From assembly GCA_016165875.1 (NCBI GenBank), contig JABBOT010000004.1:19363530-19427529 (forward strand): a stretch of DNA of 64,000 bases, given 5' to 3'. This document shows, piece by piece, positions 24,801 through 36,040 of this stretch; positions within the stretch are counted from its first letter, which is position 1, and every line of letters begins with the position of its first letter. The notes under the pieces are model-generated. The model saw only the letters and a list, made by a program, of their open reading frames with translations, ran no database searches and was not told the DNA's origin. The position numbers were made by a program, and so were the translations under genes. Source of the stretch: Acanthopleura granulata. Its lineage: Eukaryota > Mollusca > Polyplacophora > Chitonida > Chitonidae.

Positions 24801-27615
24801 CATAACACCATCAACTTACTCTACACTGGATTTACTCAGAATTTTCTTGATGGTTCCTTTACAATGCTAATATGTGAACATATCACGATGTATTTATATT
24901 GATACATAAAGACAATGATAAAACAGGTAAAATATAAGAGATATTTGTCTAAATACAAAATATGTACGGAAATGTTGTCTAATCATCAATTGTTCTTCAA
25001 GTGAAAAACGGATCATGAAATAAATTAAACTGTATGCATTATTGCAACAAATAACTCTGGGCAAGACAAGCGTCCTCGTCAGTTAGCCTAATTATTAAGT
25101 AGTGAACTTCAAGGAAAGGGGAGAATTTCATATTTGTCTTTATCTTCTGCTGAACCATGTTGCTTTATATCAGTTGATGTGACCTAAAATATAGGTCAGG
25201 TTTAGGCTAGGATATAGTGAAGGCCGAAGCCACTGACCTCATAGTGGAGCAGGATTAGAAAATGTTACCGTACAGTTTCAGATGTTGTAGACTTGAGTGT
25301 AGCATCCTAAAAGACAGAGCAGGGGAGGCTGTTGGATAGTTAGACACTGGCGGTCTTTTTATTAGATTTTTTATTAATTCACTTTATTCTTTATTAATTC
25401 TCTAATGACCGAAACTTTCATCGTGTTTTAATACATGTGGTTACACTCGAATCTTAACACCATGGACTTCTATTGCCGCAATGAGTCCTTATGGCGGTTA
25501 GGGATATGGAATTAAAAGAGAATAAAAAAAAAAAAATAAAATAAAAAATCGAAAATATATGCGTATACAGAAAAGAGAAAGGAAATCACAATCACAATCA
25601 CTACTGGATTTGCATTGCGTACGGACAAACTACGGATTAACTGCAATCTAAAATTCTCAGTGCGATGATAAATTTTGCCTGTTTTCCATATGTTCTGTAT
25701 TCTTCCATAGGTGATCTCATGGCCAGAACAGCTTCCCCTGCCTTCTTCTCAGATGCTAGTATTACAGGCCTAAGTGTGACCGACCACCGCGGATGCCGAA
25801 ATCAAGCGCTGTATAGGGCCAACGTTGGGGTAACGCGTACCCAACCTTGCTGGCGGAGTGAATGGCAACAGTTTACTCATCTTTGGAGTTTTTCAATAGA
25901 CCAGTAAGAGGTACCGTGTTTAACTGTAAGGAAAGCACGGATCGGACAGTAAGCGGTTTCACTTTGTGTAAACAGCAGTGTGAGAGCAGGGTGAAGGGTC
26001 GAGATGTTTTTGAAAACCTCACCTTAAAAGTGCATTGTCGTGCTATTATGCTTTATAAGGAGCCCACGAAGGCATTGGTACGGCTCGAGGAACAAATGTT
26101 GCGAAGTTAGATTTGTCCCCGACAACATCCATACACTCGCTCTCGATCTCAGCGCAGGCTTATTGTAAGTGGTAAAAGGACGAAAGGCAAATCCCAGAAG
26201 GTGTCTATGACCCATGAATGCGAAACGCCGGTTTCCAGATCCTACCACCTGCTATTATCAATGTATTCACGCATTTCCCATCACAACCCCGACATTACTT
26301 ACATTGTCTGTCTCACAGTGCACTGTTGATATACCCTCGTCTGCATGGTACTTGTGGCCAAGGACCAGACCCCACCTCTCTACACATTACGAGGTCTTCA
26401 GAAAACTTAAAGCACGCCACAGAGGGCATGAGTTTACTCTGCTCTGTATATAGTGAGTTCGCTTGCATACACAGAGATTACGTTACCAAACTAAGAGGAA
26501 TCTTGCAGAATTGTTGCACATTTGCAAATTCAAGCACTGTGCTACTTTGACAGTTTCTGTAAAAAGTCTCACACGAATGGCAAATAATATTCTTCTAAGC
26601 AACAACAACAGTAACGAATTACGTCTTGTTATGAACCAAAACCAAGTTGAACCCTGTTTAGGTTTTGACTGGCACTGCTAGTCCTTTACCCGCAATATCC
26701 ATTTCTCAGCTGGAGATCGTAATAGTAATCAATGTTTTTAACTTCCAAATTTATCACATGTGGGTATATTGATATTATAAACTATAGATGTAACGGTAGA
26801 GTACGTTTAGGGCTGTGAACTTGAGTAGCTTTCACGTCTTTGATCCCGCCGAAGTATAACTAATCTAATAAAGATTAATTTTCATGCAGTGGATTTTGAA
26901 AGCACCATGATATATAAAAGAACAAATCTGTAGGCTATACAAAGCGAACATAATGTGCACTGATCCAAATTTGCCAAAACAGGGTAAAAGACCCATATAT
27001 GATTGGAGATCTGTATAGGACATCAGTATCAAATTTATGAAATAATGACCTTATGCAGCGGTTATTATTATTGCACTATCAAACTACTTCTTTAACCTTC
27101 ATTGTTCGTTGTTCCAAGAAAGTTTACGTTTAAAGCAAATACTATCAATGGAAAATTAAAAGACGAAAGGAACAACAATGAAACGGCTATCGTGGTACCT
27201 TTCTTCCCAAATAAAACACATCGTTGTTGGTGGCCATTTTTTAAAAATATTTTTTATTTATTTATAGTTATTATTTTGGGGGCTACACGCCCATGCTCAT
27301 CCCATGGAAGCAACTTACACTACCTTCCCTACTCCATACGGTGATCTTCACATATAATCATCTTGTAATCTTGATCACGCAAATAGTCGCACAAGCGTTG
27401 TCGACCGTTTATTGTCACCATGACATTTTCAAAATTTAAAGAAAGACAACACTGGACTATATCCCGTTCATAGTTCAAAAAACGTCACTTTTTACTTTTT
27501 TGATGCTGGATAACCGAGATATCGCAGTTCAAAGTAAGCAAAAACACCCACTTACTGAAACCCGAACGGGCCGCCATGCTCTCAATTTTAAGAAATCAAG
27601 GCCAAGATATTTGTA
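21846..27615. other. Intergenic DNA, no gene seen
   Basis: About 5.8 kb. The segment 25660-26700 is less AT-rich and is covered by short ORFs on both strands (up to 110 aa at 26218-26550), but none has a motif or consistent splice signals, so I do not call exons. An A-rich low-complexity tract lies at about 25524-25555. The rest is AT-rich and featureless. Confidence 0.5.
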
Positions 27616-27755
27616 CCACCCGAGGAGGCATTGCTGGCGGACCTTCCCGCGTGCGACCGGAGAAGAAGCCAGCGTGACCTGGACTTGAATTCACAGCGAT
27701 TGTCTTGGCACTTGGGCCATTACGCTGCACTAACCCGTTAACTCCCTAGTCCCCC
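27616..27755 (-). repeat. SINE, 5' half (tRNA-like head) with poly-C end
   Basis: On the minus strand this has the tRNA-like head (GGGAGTTAACGGGTTAGTGC), box-B region (GTGAATTCAAGTCCAGG), then TCTCCGGTCGCACGCGGGAA and the start of the body. The body and tail beyond about 27616 are lost. A C11 run borders the 5' end at about 27750. Confidence 0.7.
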
Positions 27756-28006
27756 CCCCCCGTGCCTGTAGGTCTAGTATAGGCCTACATAGGCTTACAT
27801 GATCGCACCTGACCAAATGTGTCGGAGGTTCTCACCCCAATCAAACCAAAGTTGGCCTGCAAGCTTATTCAACAACTGGAAAATTTATATTGAGACCATT
27901 GTCCCACTGTAAGACAAAAGAGTCGAATGTGGACCTATATACGTTCCAAGGTATATAAGCATAATTTTAAGAGGAGTAAATGATAATCACCACCATTTAA
28001 TGAAAG

Positions 28007-28285
28007 GGTCGCCTCGGTGGCCCACTGGTTTGCGCGAAATGGGGAAATCCGTGATTACATGCGATATTTAATACTTTAAAAACGGTACTTGTTGATGCCT
28101 CACTTGGAGCTCAATACCAAGAGGATAGAGCAAGTAAAGAGGAATGGTCAGACCAGCGTAAGTATAATGTGACTGGATGGGGTGTCATGTCTGGTGTCTT
28201 CGGCATGATGTTCCATTGGCGGCAGCAATTTGGCCACATGGATTCACCCTCCAAGAAGAAAAGACAGGCGGTCCATACAATATAA
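28007..28285 (+). repeat. Second SINE-like element with box-A-like head
   Basis: The head GCCTCGGTGGCCCACTGG contains TGGCCCACTGG (28018-28028), which fits the RNA polymerase III box A pattern. It is followed about 150 bp later by a distinct body (ATGTCTGGTGTCTTCGGCAT) that I recall as a recurrent motif in mollusc repeats. The body differs from that of the main SINE. No clear box B is identified. Repeat status is inferred from one copy plus memory of the family; a genome self-search would settle it. Confidence 0.5.
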
Positions 28286-28323
28286 AATACTACTTAAATA
28301 AAACTTACAGGTTAGTGTACAGG

Positions 28324-28396
28324 TTAGTGTTTAAGAAATAACAACCTACACGCCGATAGCAGCACGGCTTAAGCAGAATTAGGTAAAAAAAAAAAA
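28324..28396 (+). repeat. Dispersed repeat, copy 2 (related to 21361-21432)
   Basis: TTAGTGTTTAAGAAATAACA through CAGAATTAGGTAAAAAA aligns with the copy at 21361 and ends in a longer poly-A run. It lies about 40 bp after the SINE-like element at 28007 and may be that element's 3' end. Confidence 0.6.
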
Positions 28397-28488
28397 CCAA
28401 AAAAACCCCGCAGCAATCTTATATGAAATATACTAGACCTAGAACTGGCTTAGAATTGCTCAAAATGCTGTGTGTTTTGTCATCTTAT

Positions 28489-28917
28489 TTAAATAATACA
28501 TGTACACAATAACCTGAGAACATGCATTCTACAGGGCTCCTCGTCCTCATATAACTGATAAATCGCTGAATACGGCGGAAAACAGGAGCATACAAACATA
28601 TATTCAATGAATGGCTTAAATACCATGCAGTTTCGTTGTTTTGGATCGGTATCCATGCCTGGCACAGGACGATTATGATGCGCTAATTTTGTTAGTCGTT
28701 GTAGAATTTTCCCTTCCTTCATCTCAGAGCTGTCCCATTTCAAATAAATAGGCTCTAAATACTGGCGTAAGAGGCGAGATCCCAAGCCAAAACTATAAAT
28801 ATAGACTACAATTAGATTAAATCTGTTAAAATCTGTACGCATCCAATTCTTGTAGCCATGTAGTGCTTCTGAGACAGAAAATCGGACCCAACACACCCAA
28901 AAGAGGCCTATATGCAT
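28489..28917 (-). CDS. Unrecognised ORF, 142 aa, doubtful
   Basis: The longest ATG-started ORF in the window not explained by a known gene or repeat. The translation has hydrophobic stretches near residues 3-12 and 33-45 (LIVVYIYSFGLGSRLL) and a basic and acidic middle (KWDSSEMKEGKILQRLTK). The DFNRFN...GLGSRLL pattern loosely recalls the S2-S3 region of TRPM-type channels, but the resemblance is weak and does not continue. No promoter, splice signal or polyadenylation site marks it. It may be a decayed gene or element fragment, or chance. Confidence 0.15.
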   Translation of the reverse strand: MHIGLFWVCWVRFSVSEALHGYKNWMRTDFNRFNLIVVYIYSFGLGSRLLRQYLEPIYLKWDSSEMKEGKILQRLTKLAHHNRPVPGMDTDPKQRNCMVFKPFIEYMFVCSCFPPYSAIYQLYEDEEPCRMHVLRLLCTCII

Positions 28918-29049
28918 ACCGCTACACCGACGCAGTTGCCGACTCTGGTTGATGTCCGATATTTATCCCCGACCTTTGGCAAGTCATTGAAGAACTTTTT
29001 CACATCTGTGCTCAGCATATTGGTGGAATAAAATGGTCATCAAGGGAGA

Positions 29050-30070
29050 AGGGGATCTTATTAAAGAAGCGAGCCAGCTCAACTCGGCAGTTGCTTCGGG
29101 TCCTAATGGGGCGTGTATGCGAAACAGCGACGGTGACCTAACAGAACTTGTATTCATACTTCCTGACCGCCGTTACGTTTGGACCTACGCTTAATACTCA
29201 GTTCAGCTCAAGTCAACTGTTGGACCGGGTCCTAAGGGCTCGCGTGTACGAAATAATGAAGCAATTTAACTGGAACTGTACTTCAGTCGTTACTTATTTG
29301 CCGTTCAATCTCAAAATCGTACGGCTATGAGCGCCTGGGTTCATGTCTAATCGACTAGACGAGTCACGCCTTTATCTCGGTATACGAGAAAGCATAAGAC
29401 GTTACTCAACTCAACTCGTCCTTCACAGCTGGGACCAGTTGCTGATGGCCGTACGGCTCTAATTCACCGGCATACGCGTAACGACAGGAGTACTTGAGTT
29501 GAGTCTCGTCCTTATTGTGCATACACGAGCACTTAGGGGAGGAGGCAACGTTCGAGTTGAGTTGTGTTTTAAGTTCCCTTGCATGCCGAGCTTTAAGTTC
29601 TCGTAAATTCCGTGAAACAGGAGCTTAAAGGTAAACTGTCATGATTCTAGTTTTAACCTATTTAACACCAAAAATTCCTAGAGGAAAATCGCACATCGCT
29701 TCTCTGCCCTTAAGTGACGCTAGTGTGCCAAATATGCATGACGTAATTACTGAACTTCACGAAACTCAGCTTTTCGATCTTGAAAAGTATATATTGTAAA
29801 AAATATATCGACTTTTATTCATTAAATCACTTTGACTCCGTGTTCCAGATCGCTATATGCCAAATTTGTGCGAAACAATTGATGAACCGATTCAGTTCAC
29901 CTTTAAGACGCTAACTCTGCTCAGCTCAGTTGAGCTGATTGTGCAGAGTTGATCCCAATCCATGATGACCATACAAATTTAAGACTAACCGACATACAAG
30001 TAACGACTGAACTAACGTAACAGCCGAGCTGAGTTGATCTGGGTTATACGATCCCGTGTGCGACGAGCTT
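29050..30070. repeat. Decayed repeat array rich in GAGTTGAGTTG in both orientations
   Basis: Segments of roughly 110-140 bp resemble one another. 29078-29140 (TCGGGTCCTAATGGGGCGTG) parallels 29205-29270 (CCGGGTCCTAAGGGCTCGCG). 29445-29495 (CCGGCATACGCGTAACGACA) parallels 29965-30015 (CCGACATACAAGTAACGACT). GAGTTGAGTTG-type words recur at about 29490, 29550 and 30022, and their reverse complement at about 29405. This reads as an old tandem array, partly inverted. Unit length and copy number are uncertain. Confidence 0.45.
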
Positions 30071-30139
30071 TAGACTGCATAGTGACGTCGTTGCCATACT
30101 GTTGTGTCCCAGGCCCTACGATCAATGATACGCTATTGA

Positions 30140-30152
30140 GGGGGGGGGGGGG
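30140..30152. repeat. Poly-G run (13 G)
   Basis: An uninterrupted G homopolymer. It is probably length-variable and may contain sequencing error. Confidence 0.9.
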
Positions 30153-30310
30153 ACGGTGTGTGCATGCATGTCGGAATGGTATGGTAGAATTTTGGAATGA
30201 ATGCCGCGTATCTCCATTTTTTTCTGAAAGTTAACACATGCGTGCACAGCACAAGTAACTTCTGGCAGACTGAATTACATCAGTCGTTGACTTTCGTGTC
30301 CACTTTAAGC

Positions 30311-30485
30311 TTATTATTTGATTGGTGATTATAATGCTGTTCTCAAGAATATTTACATGACGGCTGTCATGTTCATGGGGAAGGAAAATCAGAGTGCCCA
30401 GAGTAAACTACAGACCTCCGTCATGAATACCTGATAAACGTCCTAACTTAAAGCCGCGGCCGAGACAGCGAGAGCTGCGTTCCAA
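30311..30485 (-). repeat. Diverged SINE, variant subfamily
   Basis: Minus-strand tail and body (CACCAATCAAATAATAAGC, then AAATATTCTTGAGAACAGCA) match the main SINE. The centre instead reads GGAGGTCTGTAGTTTACTCT, as also found at about 35960-35980. This defines a second subfamily sharing the 3' end but with a different middle. It is old and heavily mutated. Confidence 0.55.
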
Positions 30486-30590
30486 CAGACGACATAGCTG
30501 ATCCTGACAGTCGCATACGGGGATCATCTGAGCCAGCCATTTTTTGAACACGAATTATCTAAATGTCATTTTTTGAACGCATCCAGCTAA

Positions 30591-30861
30591 CTATATATTT
30601 ATTTATTTATGTGTTTGATTGGTGTTTTACGCCGTACTCAAGAATATTTCACTTATATCACGGCATCCAGCATTCTTGTGGGTGGAAACCGGGCAGAGCC
30701 CGGGGGAAACCCACGACCATCTGCAGTTTGCTGGCAGACCTTCCCACGTACGGGCGGAGAGGAAGCCAGCATGAGCTGGTCTTGAACTCACAGCGACCTC
30801 ATTGGTGGAGACTTCGGGTCGTGCTGTGATAGCGCGCTAACCGACTGACCCACGGAGGCCC
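30591..30861 (-). repeat. Full-length tRNA-derived SINE
   Basis: The reference copy for the window, about 270 bp, transcribed on the minus strand. It starts GGGCCTCCGTGGGTCAGTCG, with box A TGGGTCAGTCGG at 30841-30852 and box B GAGTTCAAGACC at 30778-30789, the internal RNA polymerase III promoter of a tRNA-related head. The body includes CCCCGGGCTCTGCCCGG and AAGTGAAATATTCTTGAGTA. It ends CACCAATCAAACACATAAAT in an A/T-rich tail. A LINE-encoded reverse transcriptase would have moved it. The ORF at 30563-30829 is an artefact of this element. Confidence 0.9.
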
Positions 30862-33639
30862 CTGCAGGTAACAAGAAATATATGAGAAAATAATTTGGAT
30901 TAAACACAGCTTTTGACTTCTAAACAAATTTTGAGTAGGAGATGTCCATGCTAATATACGCGCCTGGCATGCAAATACAGACTAATTTTGACGTGTAGGG
31001 ATGGAAATGTTAATCAAGTACTGTGAGGTCAATTACAGCTCTTCTCTTGCGTACACTTCTCAAATATAGTCATAAAGTAAATTAATTATTTTGAAGATTT
31101 AATGAATGATTTGGCTCATACAATTGATTATGAAAATTAAAAATATATTCTTTTAAACCAGTAGTGTTTTGAGACAGAAAATAATAAAACTGTTGCTACT
31201 CTATTCGGGAAACTATGCAGGTGTTTGATATCAGTATATGTAGATATCACCTGTATTAGACAGTTCAAACTGTAATCATGGAATAGAGGTATTCTGCGGT
31301 AGAGATCCGGAGTACTAGAGGCATTCTTTTACAAAGTTTCTATACAGAGATACTTTAGCTGGTAGATTTTATGTGCTGAGTTAAACGAACAATAATTCCT
31401 TAAAATTATGTAAATTTAATGACGAACTTCGCTTTCGCAGTAGTTTATTGCCCCATTGAAGGTTTCAGCTGATACAAGCTGTAAGCATCGAGTCAACCAC
31501 CAATGCCAGGGATGCACACAGTAGCGTGAGAATGTGCAAATGCGAGTTTAAATAAAAGTAAATATGTCCCATCTGTTGTTAAAATCATGGAATCAACAAA
31601 TGATGACACTGACACTTTGACATTACAGTACCAGCAAGAAAAAAACGTTACGATATGGGATGAATTAGCCAAGTCAGTCGGTACATGCATGGTTTTGGTA
31701 GAACTTGACGGCATCGCTGTAAATACTCTAAAAAGACGTTACAGATTGAAATATTGTTGCAGGACAGAAAACACAGGACAAGAATTTTGAGTTACACTTG
31801 TTTGTATAAATGATAGACAGTGGCACTGAAAATATGGTAAAATGTTCAACATGAGATTTATATTTAAAAATATAATGTGCATATAACTGATAAATGCTGT
31901 AGATGAAACAAACAGGATATTTGTTTATCGTATATTAGATGTATGTCAGACTAATGTAGGTGCTGATAAGAAGTAACTGTGGTACACCTGCTACGTTATT
32001 GTTCTTATTAGAACAGTGACGACTATGTGTTGCAATTAACATCACCGTATTTCTTTTCACCGTATTCGGATTAAACCATGGTCCTAGGGGGAGTGTGAGT
32101 TGCTACTATTTCTGCATTTAGACGAACAGTGAGAATAGCCCTTAATCTGAGGTAAATTGACAAGAGGCCGTACTTCACTGGTTATACGTGTGACCATTTG
32201 ACAACTACCACTCGCTGCTCTGACTTTACTGGCCATGTGGTTGTCATTTATGCTGTAGACCACGTTGTGCTTTCAACTGACAGCAGCATTAAGACAGCAG
32301 CCTTTCAAACTTGTATATATGTGTTTGCAGTAAAGATAAAACCTGAACTGATCCAAGGCCAAATAAAACATTCCCCACCTATGGGAAAGACTTTGGCAAC
32401 AATGCTTCCAATTTACGCATGGCAGTTTAGTTGATATTCACTACATGCAGATAGACTGATCGTAGGGTAAACGGTATGGCAATCCGACCTGCGGCTGTTT
32501 AGAGAAGTGTTAGCTTATTATGTGTGGAATGATCAAACATGGCTCCATAATCTCGCGATTTTCAAACCGACACACGCAATAAAATGGCGTGCTCGCTGAG
32601 GAAACAAGCTATTCTTGTCGACCATGTATTGACCGGTGGACTCACTAAACCGAGTAGGCCTATACGCAAGGCAAGCTTTGTCTCTTATATTTGCTCGTTG
32701 CAATGATCCTTCTAATTCATACAAAAATGAAGACCCAAACTGTCGATAGGTTTGTGTGTGTTTTTCAGCGGAAAACCTTCGACCGAACGGTGAAATCGTG
32801 TAGGTAAGAACTCACGAGCAAATGTCTTCACACGCGAGGATTTCTCAGTCAACAGTTTCCTTTTTATTTTCGGGGAGACTTTTCTGTTTGAGTTTTGTAT
32901 ATTGAATGGCTATTTTTGAGAAGGCTGTCATGCCAGTTGTGTGCGCATGACAACATTTATAGTAAACCATGATAAACTCAAACACAGAATTAACGATTAA
33001 AGATTTCGTGTGTTACCCAGGTGTAAAATATGAATTGAGCTCGCCTGCATGACTAAGACTTTTGTTTCATAGGCAAACATATAGATAAAATGCATGAATT
33101 GATTGATTTATTTATTTATCGACCACATGTTTGCTGTTTTATTCTTCACGGGTAAACATATCTTTGTCGTCAACTCGAAGGCATTTTTTTTTTTGACAAA
33201 CTCCTACCATCAAACTGCAATAGTCTTGCATCGCATGCCATGGCATTGGCGATTCACTCTAGGAGAACAATATAACCACCTGATGTGTATTTATATAAGT
33301 CTACAGCCATCTGTGAAATCCACTTGTTCAATGCATGTACGCCCTTTTTACAGTTCACGGTCGAATAATCTACATAGAAATATAAATCTAATATATTTCA
33401 ATATTTTGAACATACTTACCTATAACAGTTTTCTACTTCTACGTACGACACGTAAAATGTATAAGCTTAAGGGACTCAGAGGAAAAGGGATCTCTTCACT
33501 CACCTGAGAGTGTATATGTGGATACCGTGTATGATTCCAGACCTACTCGCCTGTCCACCGAGACCTCCACAGCTCCCCAACATTAACATGCTAGCTGAAA
33601 ACCTAAATCCGTCGGTATGTTCCAGGGATATTACCAAGG
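30862..33639. other. Intergenic DNA, no gene supported
   Basis: Mostly AT-rich. One small ORF (31587-31790) is listed separately. Another at 32198-32434 has no motif. The block 32480-32980 is a little more complex but has nothing I can name. Confidence 0.5.
31587..31790 (+). CDS. Hypothetical small ORF, 67 aa, doubtful
   Basis: Starts at ATG and encodes an acidic N-terminus (MESTNDDTDT) followed by a mixed segment (NVTIWDELAKSVGT, then LKRRYRLKY) that looks more protein-like than most small ORFs here. The W...LA...LKRRYR spacing is faintly reminiscent of Myb/MADF-type helical domains, but is too short and imperfect to call. No promoter or polyadenylation signal is evident. It may be a decayed exon or chance. 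Confidence 0.15.
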   Translation: MESTNDDTDTLTLQYQQEKNVTIWDELAKSVGTCMVLVELDGIAVNTLKRRYRLKYCCRTENTGQEF

Positions 33640-33760
33640 TCAAAAACAATTTATTTACTTTATTGGTGAAAACCAGTCCTCGCGAGATGAAAGACAAGCT
33701 TCCTGCATGGACCAAAGCCGCATAGAAACCAAGTGCTGGATTCGAACACTCAGCAACATT
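33640..33760 (-). repeat. Possible SINE fragment
   Basis: On the minus strand TGTTCGAATCCAGC (33735-33748) resembles a box B. It is followed about 60 bp later by CACCAATAAAGTAAATAAAT, like the SINE tail. The intervening sequence is too diverged to align with confidence. Confidence 0.35.
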
Positions 33761-34231
33761 AGAAAAGAGCTGAGGAAGTGCACGCTGCATTCTCGGTCAG
33801 TTACGACTCTTGTCATAACTAGTCATCAAAGACAAAGAAAAAAAGATAGGTCTAAGAATTAATCTCTAAAATTGTGGAATATAAACCCGACACCCTTTAT
33901 GCTACTGTACAGACGATTCAGTTGCACACGGCAATTAAACTCTCTACATACGTTGCCTAATTTGACTCCACCGTAGGCGGATAGAGCAGATCTACATCAG
34001 TTTTAAATTTCCTACCCTTTCTGTATACCCTGAAGAGAAAAAAAAGGATGTGCCAGCGCTAGTGAAAATTTCTGACATATAAGCACATTGTATTTTGTGG
34101 AAGTTTTCATCACATCACTTTATTAACGCGTTTTTGTGTTTTCTGAACATGAAGCGACAGAATAGTTATTTTGTTTGTCTATGAAATTAGTCCCTTGCAA
34201 ACATTGATTAGATACCTACTCGGCCAGACAT

Positions 34232-35345
34232 AGCTCAGTGTATACAGTTATACATGGAGTTTAGTGTACTAACAGTTCATTGTACACTTAGCGATGGAGC
34301 AGATTCTTCTCAGTTGAGTGTACAAGCGATGGAGTGGTTCAGCCTCGGGATTCGGTTTACAAATAGCGATGAAGCGGATCGGTCTCACAGTTCAGTGCAC
34401 AGTCAGCGATTGAGTACATCAATCTAAAAGTTCAGTGTAGAGTTAACGATGAAGAGGATCAGTCCAACACATCGATATACACTATGAAGCAGATCAGCCT
34501 CAAGTTCAGTGTACAATAAGCGATGGAATGGATCAGTGTAACTGTTCAGTGTACAGTTAGTAATGGAGCGGATCAGAATAACAGTTCAGTGTACAGTTAG
34601 TAATGGAGCGGATCAGAATAACAGTTCAATGTACACTAAGCGATCTAGCATATCGGTCCAATAAGTGTGCACTTATCTATTTAGCGGATCAATGTAGTAG
34701 TTTTGTGTACAGTTAAGGTTGCAGCGGATCTGTCTAACAGGCCTGATAGTTCATCGTACAGTTAGCGATGGAGTGGATCAGTGTAACATTTAACTGTGAA
34801 GTTAAAGATGGAGTGAATCAATGTAATAGTTCAGTGTACAGTTAGAGATGGATATTATCAGTACAACAGCTCAGTGTACATTTAACGATGAAGAGAGTCA
34901 GTGTAACAGTTCAGAGTACACTTAGCGATGGAGTGAATTAGTGCAACAGTTCCGTGTACAGTTAGCAATGGAGCGGATCAGGGTAACATTTAACTGTTAA
35001 GCTAAAGATGGGATGAATCAGTGTAATAGTTCAGTGTACAGTTAGCCATAGAGCGAATCAGTCTAACAGTTCAGCGTACAATTTCTCAATGCAGAATATG
35101 GTTCCAGTAGTTCAGTGTACATCTAATGATCGAGCTGATCATAATAACAGCACAGTGTATACCTAACAATGTAGCATATCGGTCCAATAAGTGGACACTT
35201 AACTATGGAGCGGATAAATGTAACAGTTCTGTGTACAGTTAAGGTTCTGTCTAATGGTTCTAATAGTTCAGTGTATAGTTAACGAAGGGTTGGATCAGTC
35301 CAATAGTTTAGTGTGCGGTAAATGATGGAGCTGATCAGACCAGCA
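34232..35345. repeat. 40-bp minisatellite with higher-order structure
   Basis: About 27 diverged copies of a 40-bp unit, roughly ACAGTTCAGTGTACAGTTAG followed by CGATGGAGCGGATCAGTSTA. The period is exact where copies are best kept (TAATGGAGCG at 34561 and 34601). Variant units recur at fixed distances: GTAACATTTAACTGT at 34783 and 34983 (200 bp, five units), and a block starting TATCGGTCCAATAAGTG at 34651 and 35177 (526 bp). Array growth by unequal exchange of multi-unit blocks is therefore likely. No ORF or promoter is seen. Function unknown. Confidence 0.92.
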
Positions 35346-35514
35346 GTGAGAGCGTGGAATTCTAACAGCTCCTTGTCAAGGACCAGCTTTGAGCCCGCTC
35401 CCCTTGTGTCCTAGAGATTGACTAAGACGATCACGTGTCTGCTACTTTACGTCAAAGTGAATGTTAGGTATTTCGCTAGTTCTGAGTGGCATAGTTTCCT
35501 TCAATCTGTGCCTT
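35346..35514. other. Unique spacer after the minisatellite
   Basis: Short unique sequence with no gene or repeat recognised. Confidence 0.5.
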
Positions 35515-35605
35515 AATTTCTCCTCCCATACATCTGGCCGCTGTTGTACATTAGTGAAACAGCCTTGAGTATACGGCAAACACCAAATAAGTAAATGAAC
35601 ACCAA
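35515..35605 (+). repeat. Diverged SINE 3'-end fragment
   Basis: TTCTCCTCCCATACATCTGG, then CCGCTGTTGTACATTAGTGA and AACACCAAATAAGTAAATGA, parallels the end of the SINE body. Old copy. Confidence 0.65.
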
Positions 35606-35909
35606 ACACCAAATTAATGAGTGAATAAATTCAGTAAAGGCTGAAAATCTGTATAATACGTGAAAAAGTGTTTGCACAAATCAAGATGTTAAAAGTCATA
35701 TTCATGTTTCCAGGGATGGAGTACCTGTAAACGGTGAATATGACATACCGTTTGTAAAAATAATTCTTTTGATTTTATTAATTCTTTGGGATATATAATC
35801 GAGGCTTAAGAAAGTGACACTTGATTGGTAACAGTTGTCGCACTTACAGAGATAAAGATTTAACATTTAATTTAAAGATTTGAATGCTATTTAAAGTCCT
35901 TATCAAATA

Positions 35910-36040
35910 ATTTTCACTTGTTATATATATAATGGTATAGATTATTCCAGATGAAACCAGAGTAAACCACAGACCTTTACCAGGTAACGGACAAATATAC
36001 TGACTTAAAGCAGTGAGTACTGCATTCAAACAAGCCACAC
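35910..36040 (-). repeat. Variant-subfamily SINE, left part (interrupted)
   Basis: Contains CCAGAGTAAACCACAGACC, the same centre as the copy at 30311, and a segment continuing toward a tRNA-like head. It is split by the younger SINE at 36055-36282 and probably continues at 36298-36345, where GCGATCCAGCGCTTTAACCA reads on the minus strand like a tRNA 5' half (TGGTTAAAGCGCTGGATCGC). Confidence 0.5.

Noticed and set aside
30563..30829. 88-aa plus-strand ORF
   Set aside because: It lies almost wholly within the antisense strand of the full-length SINE.
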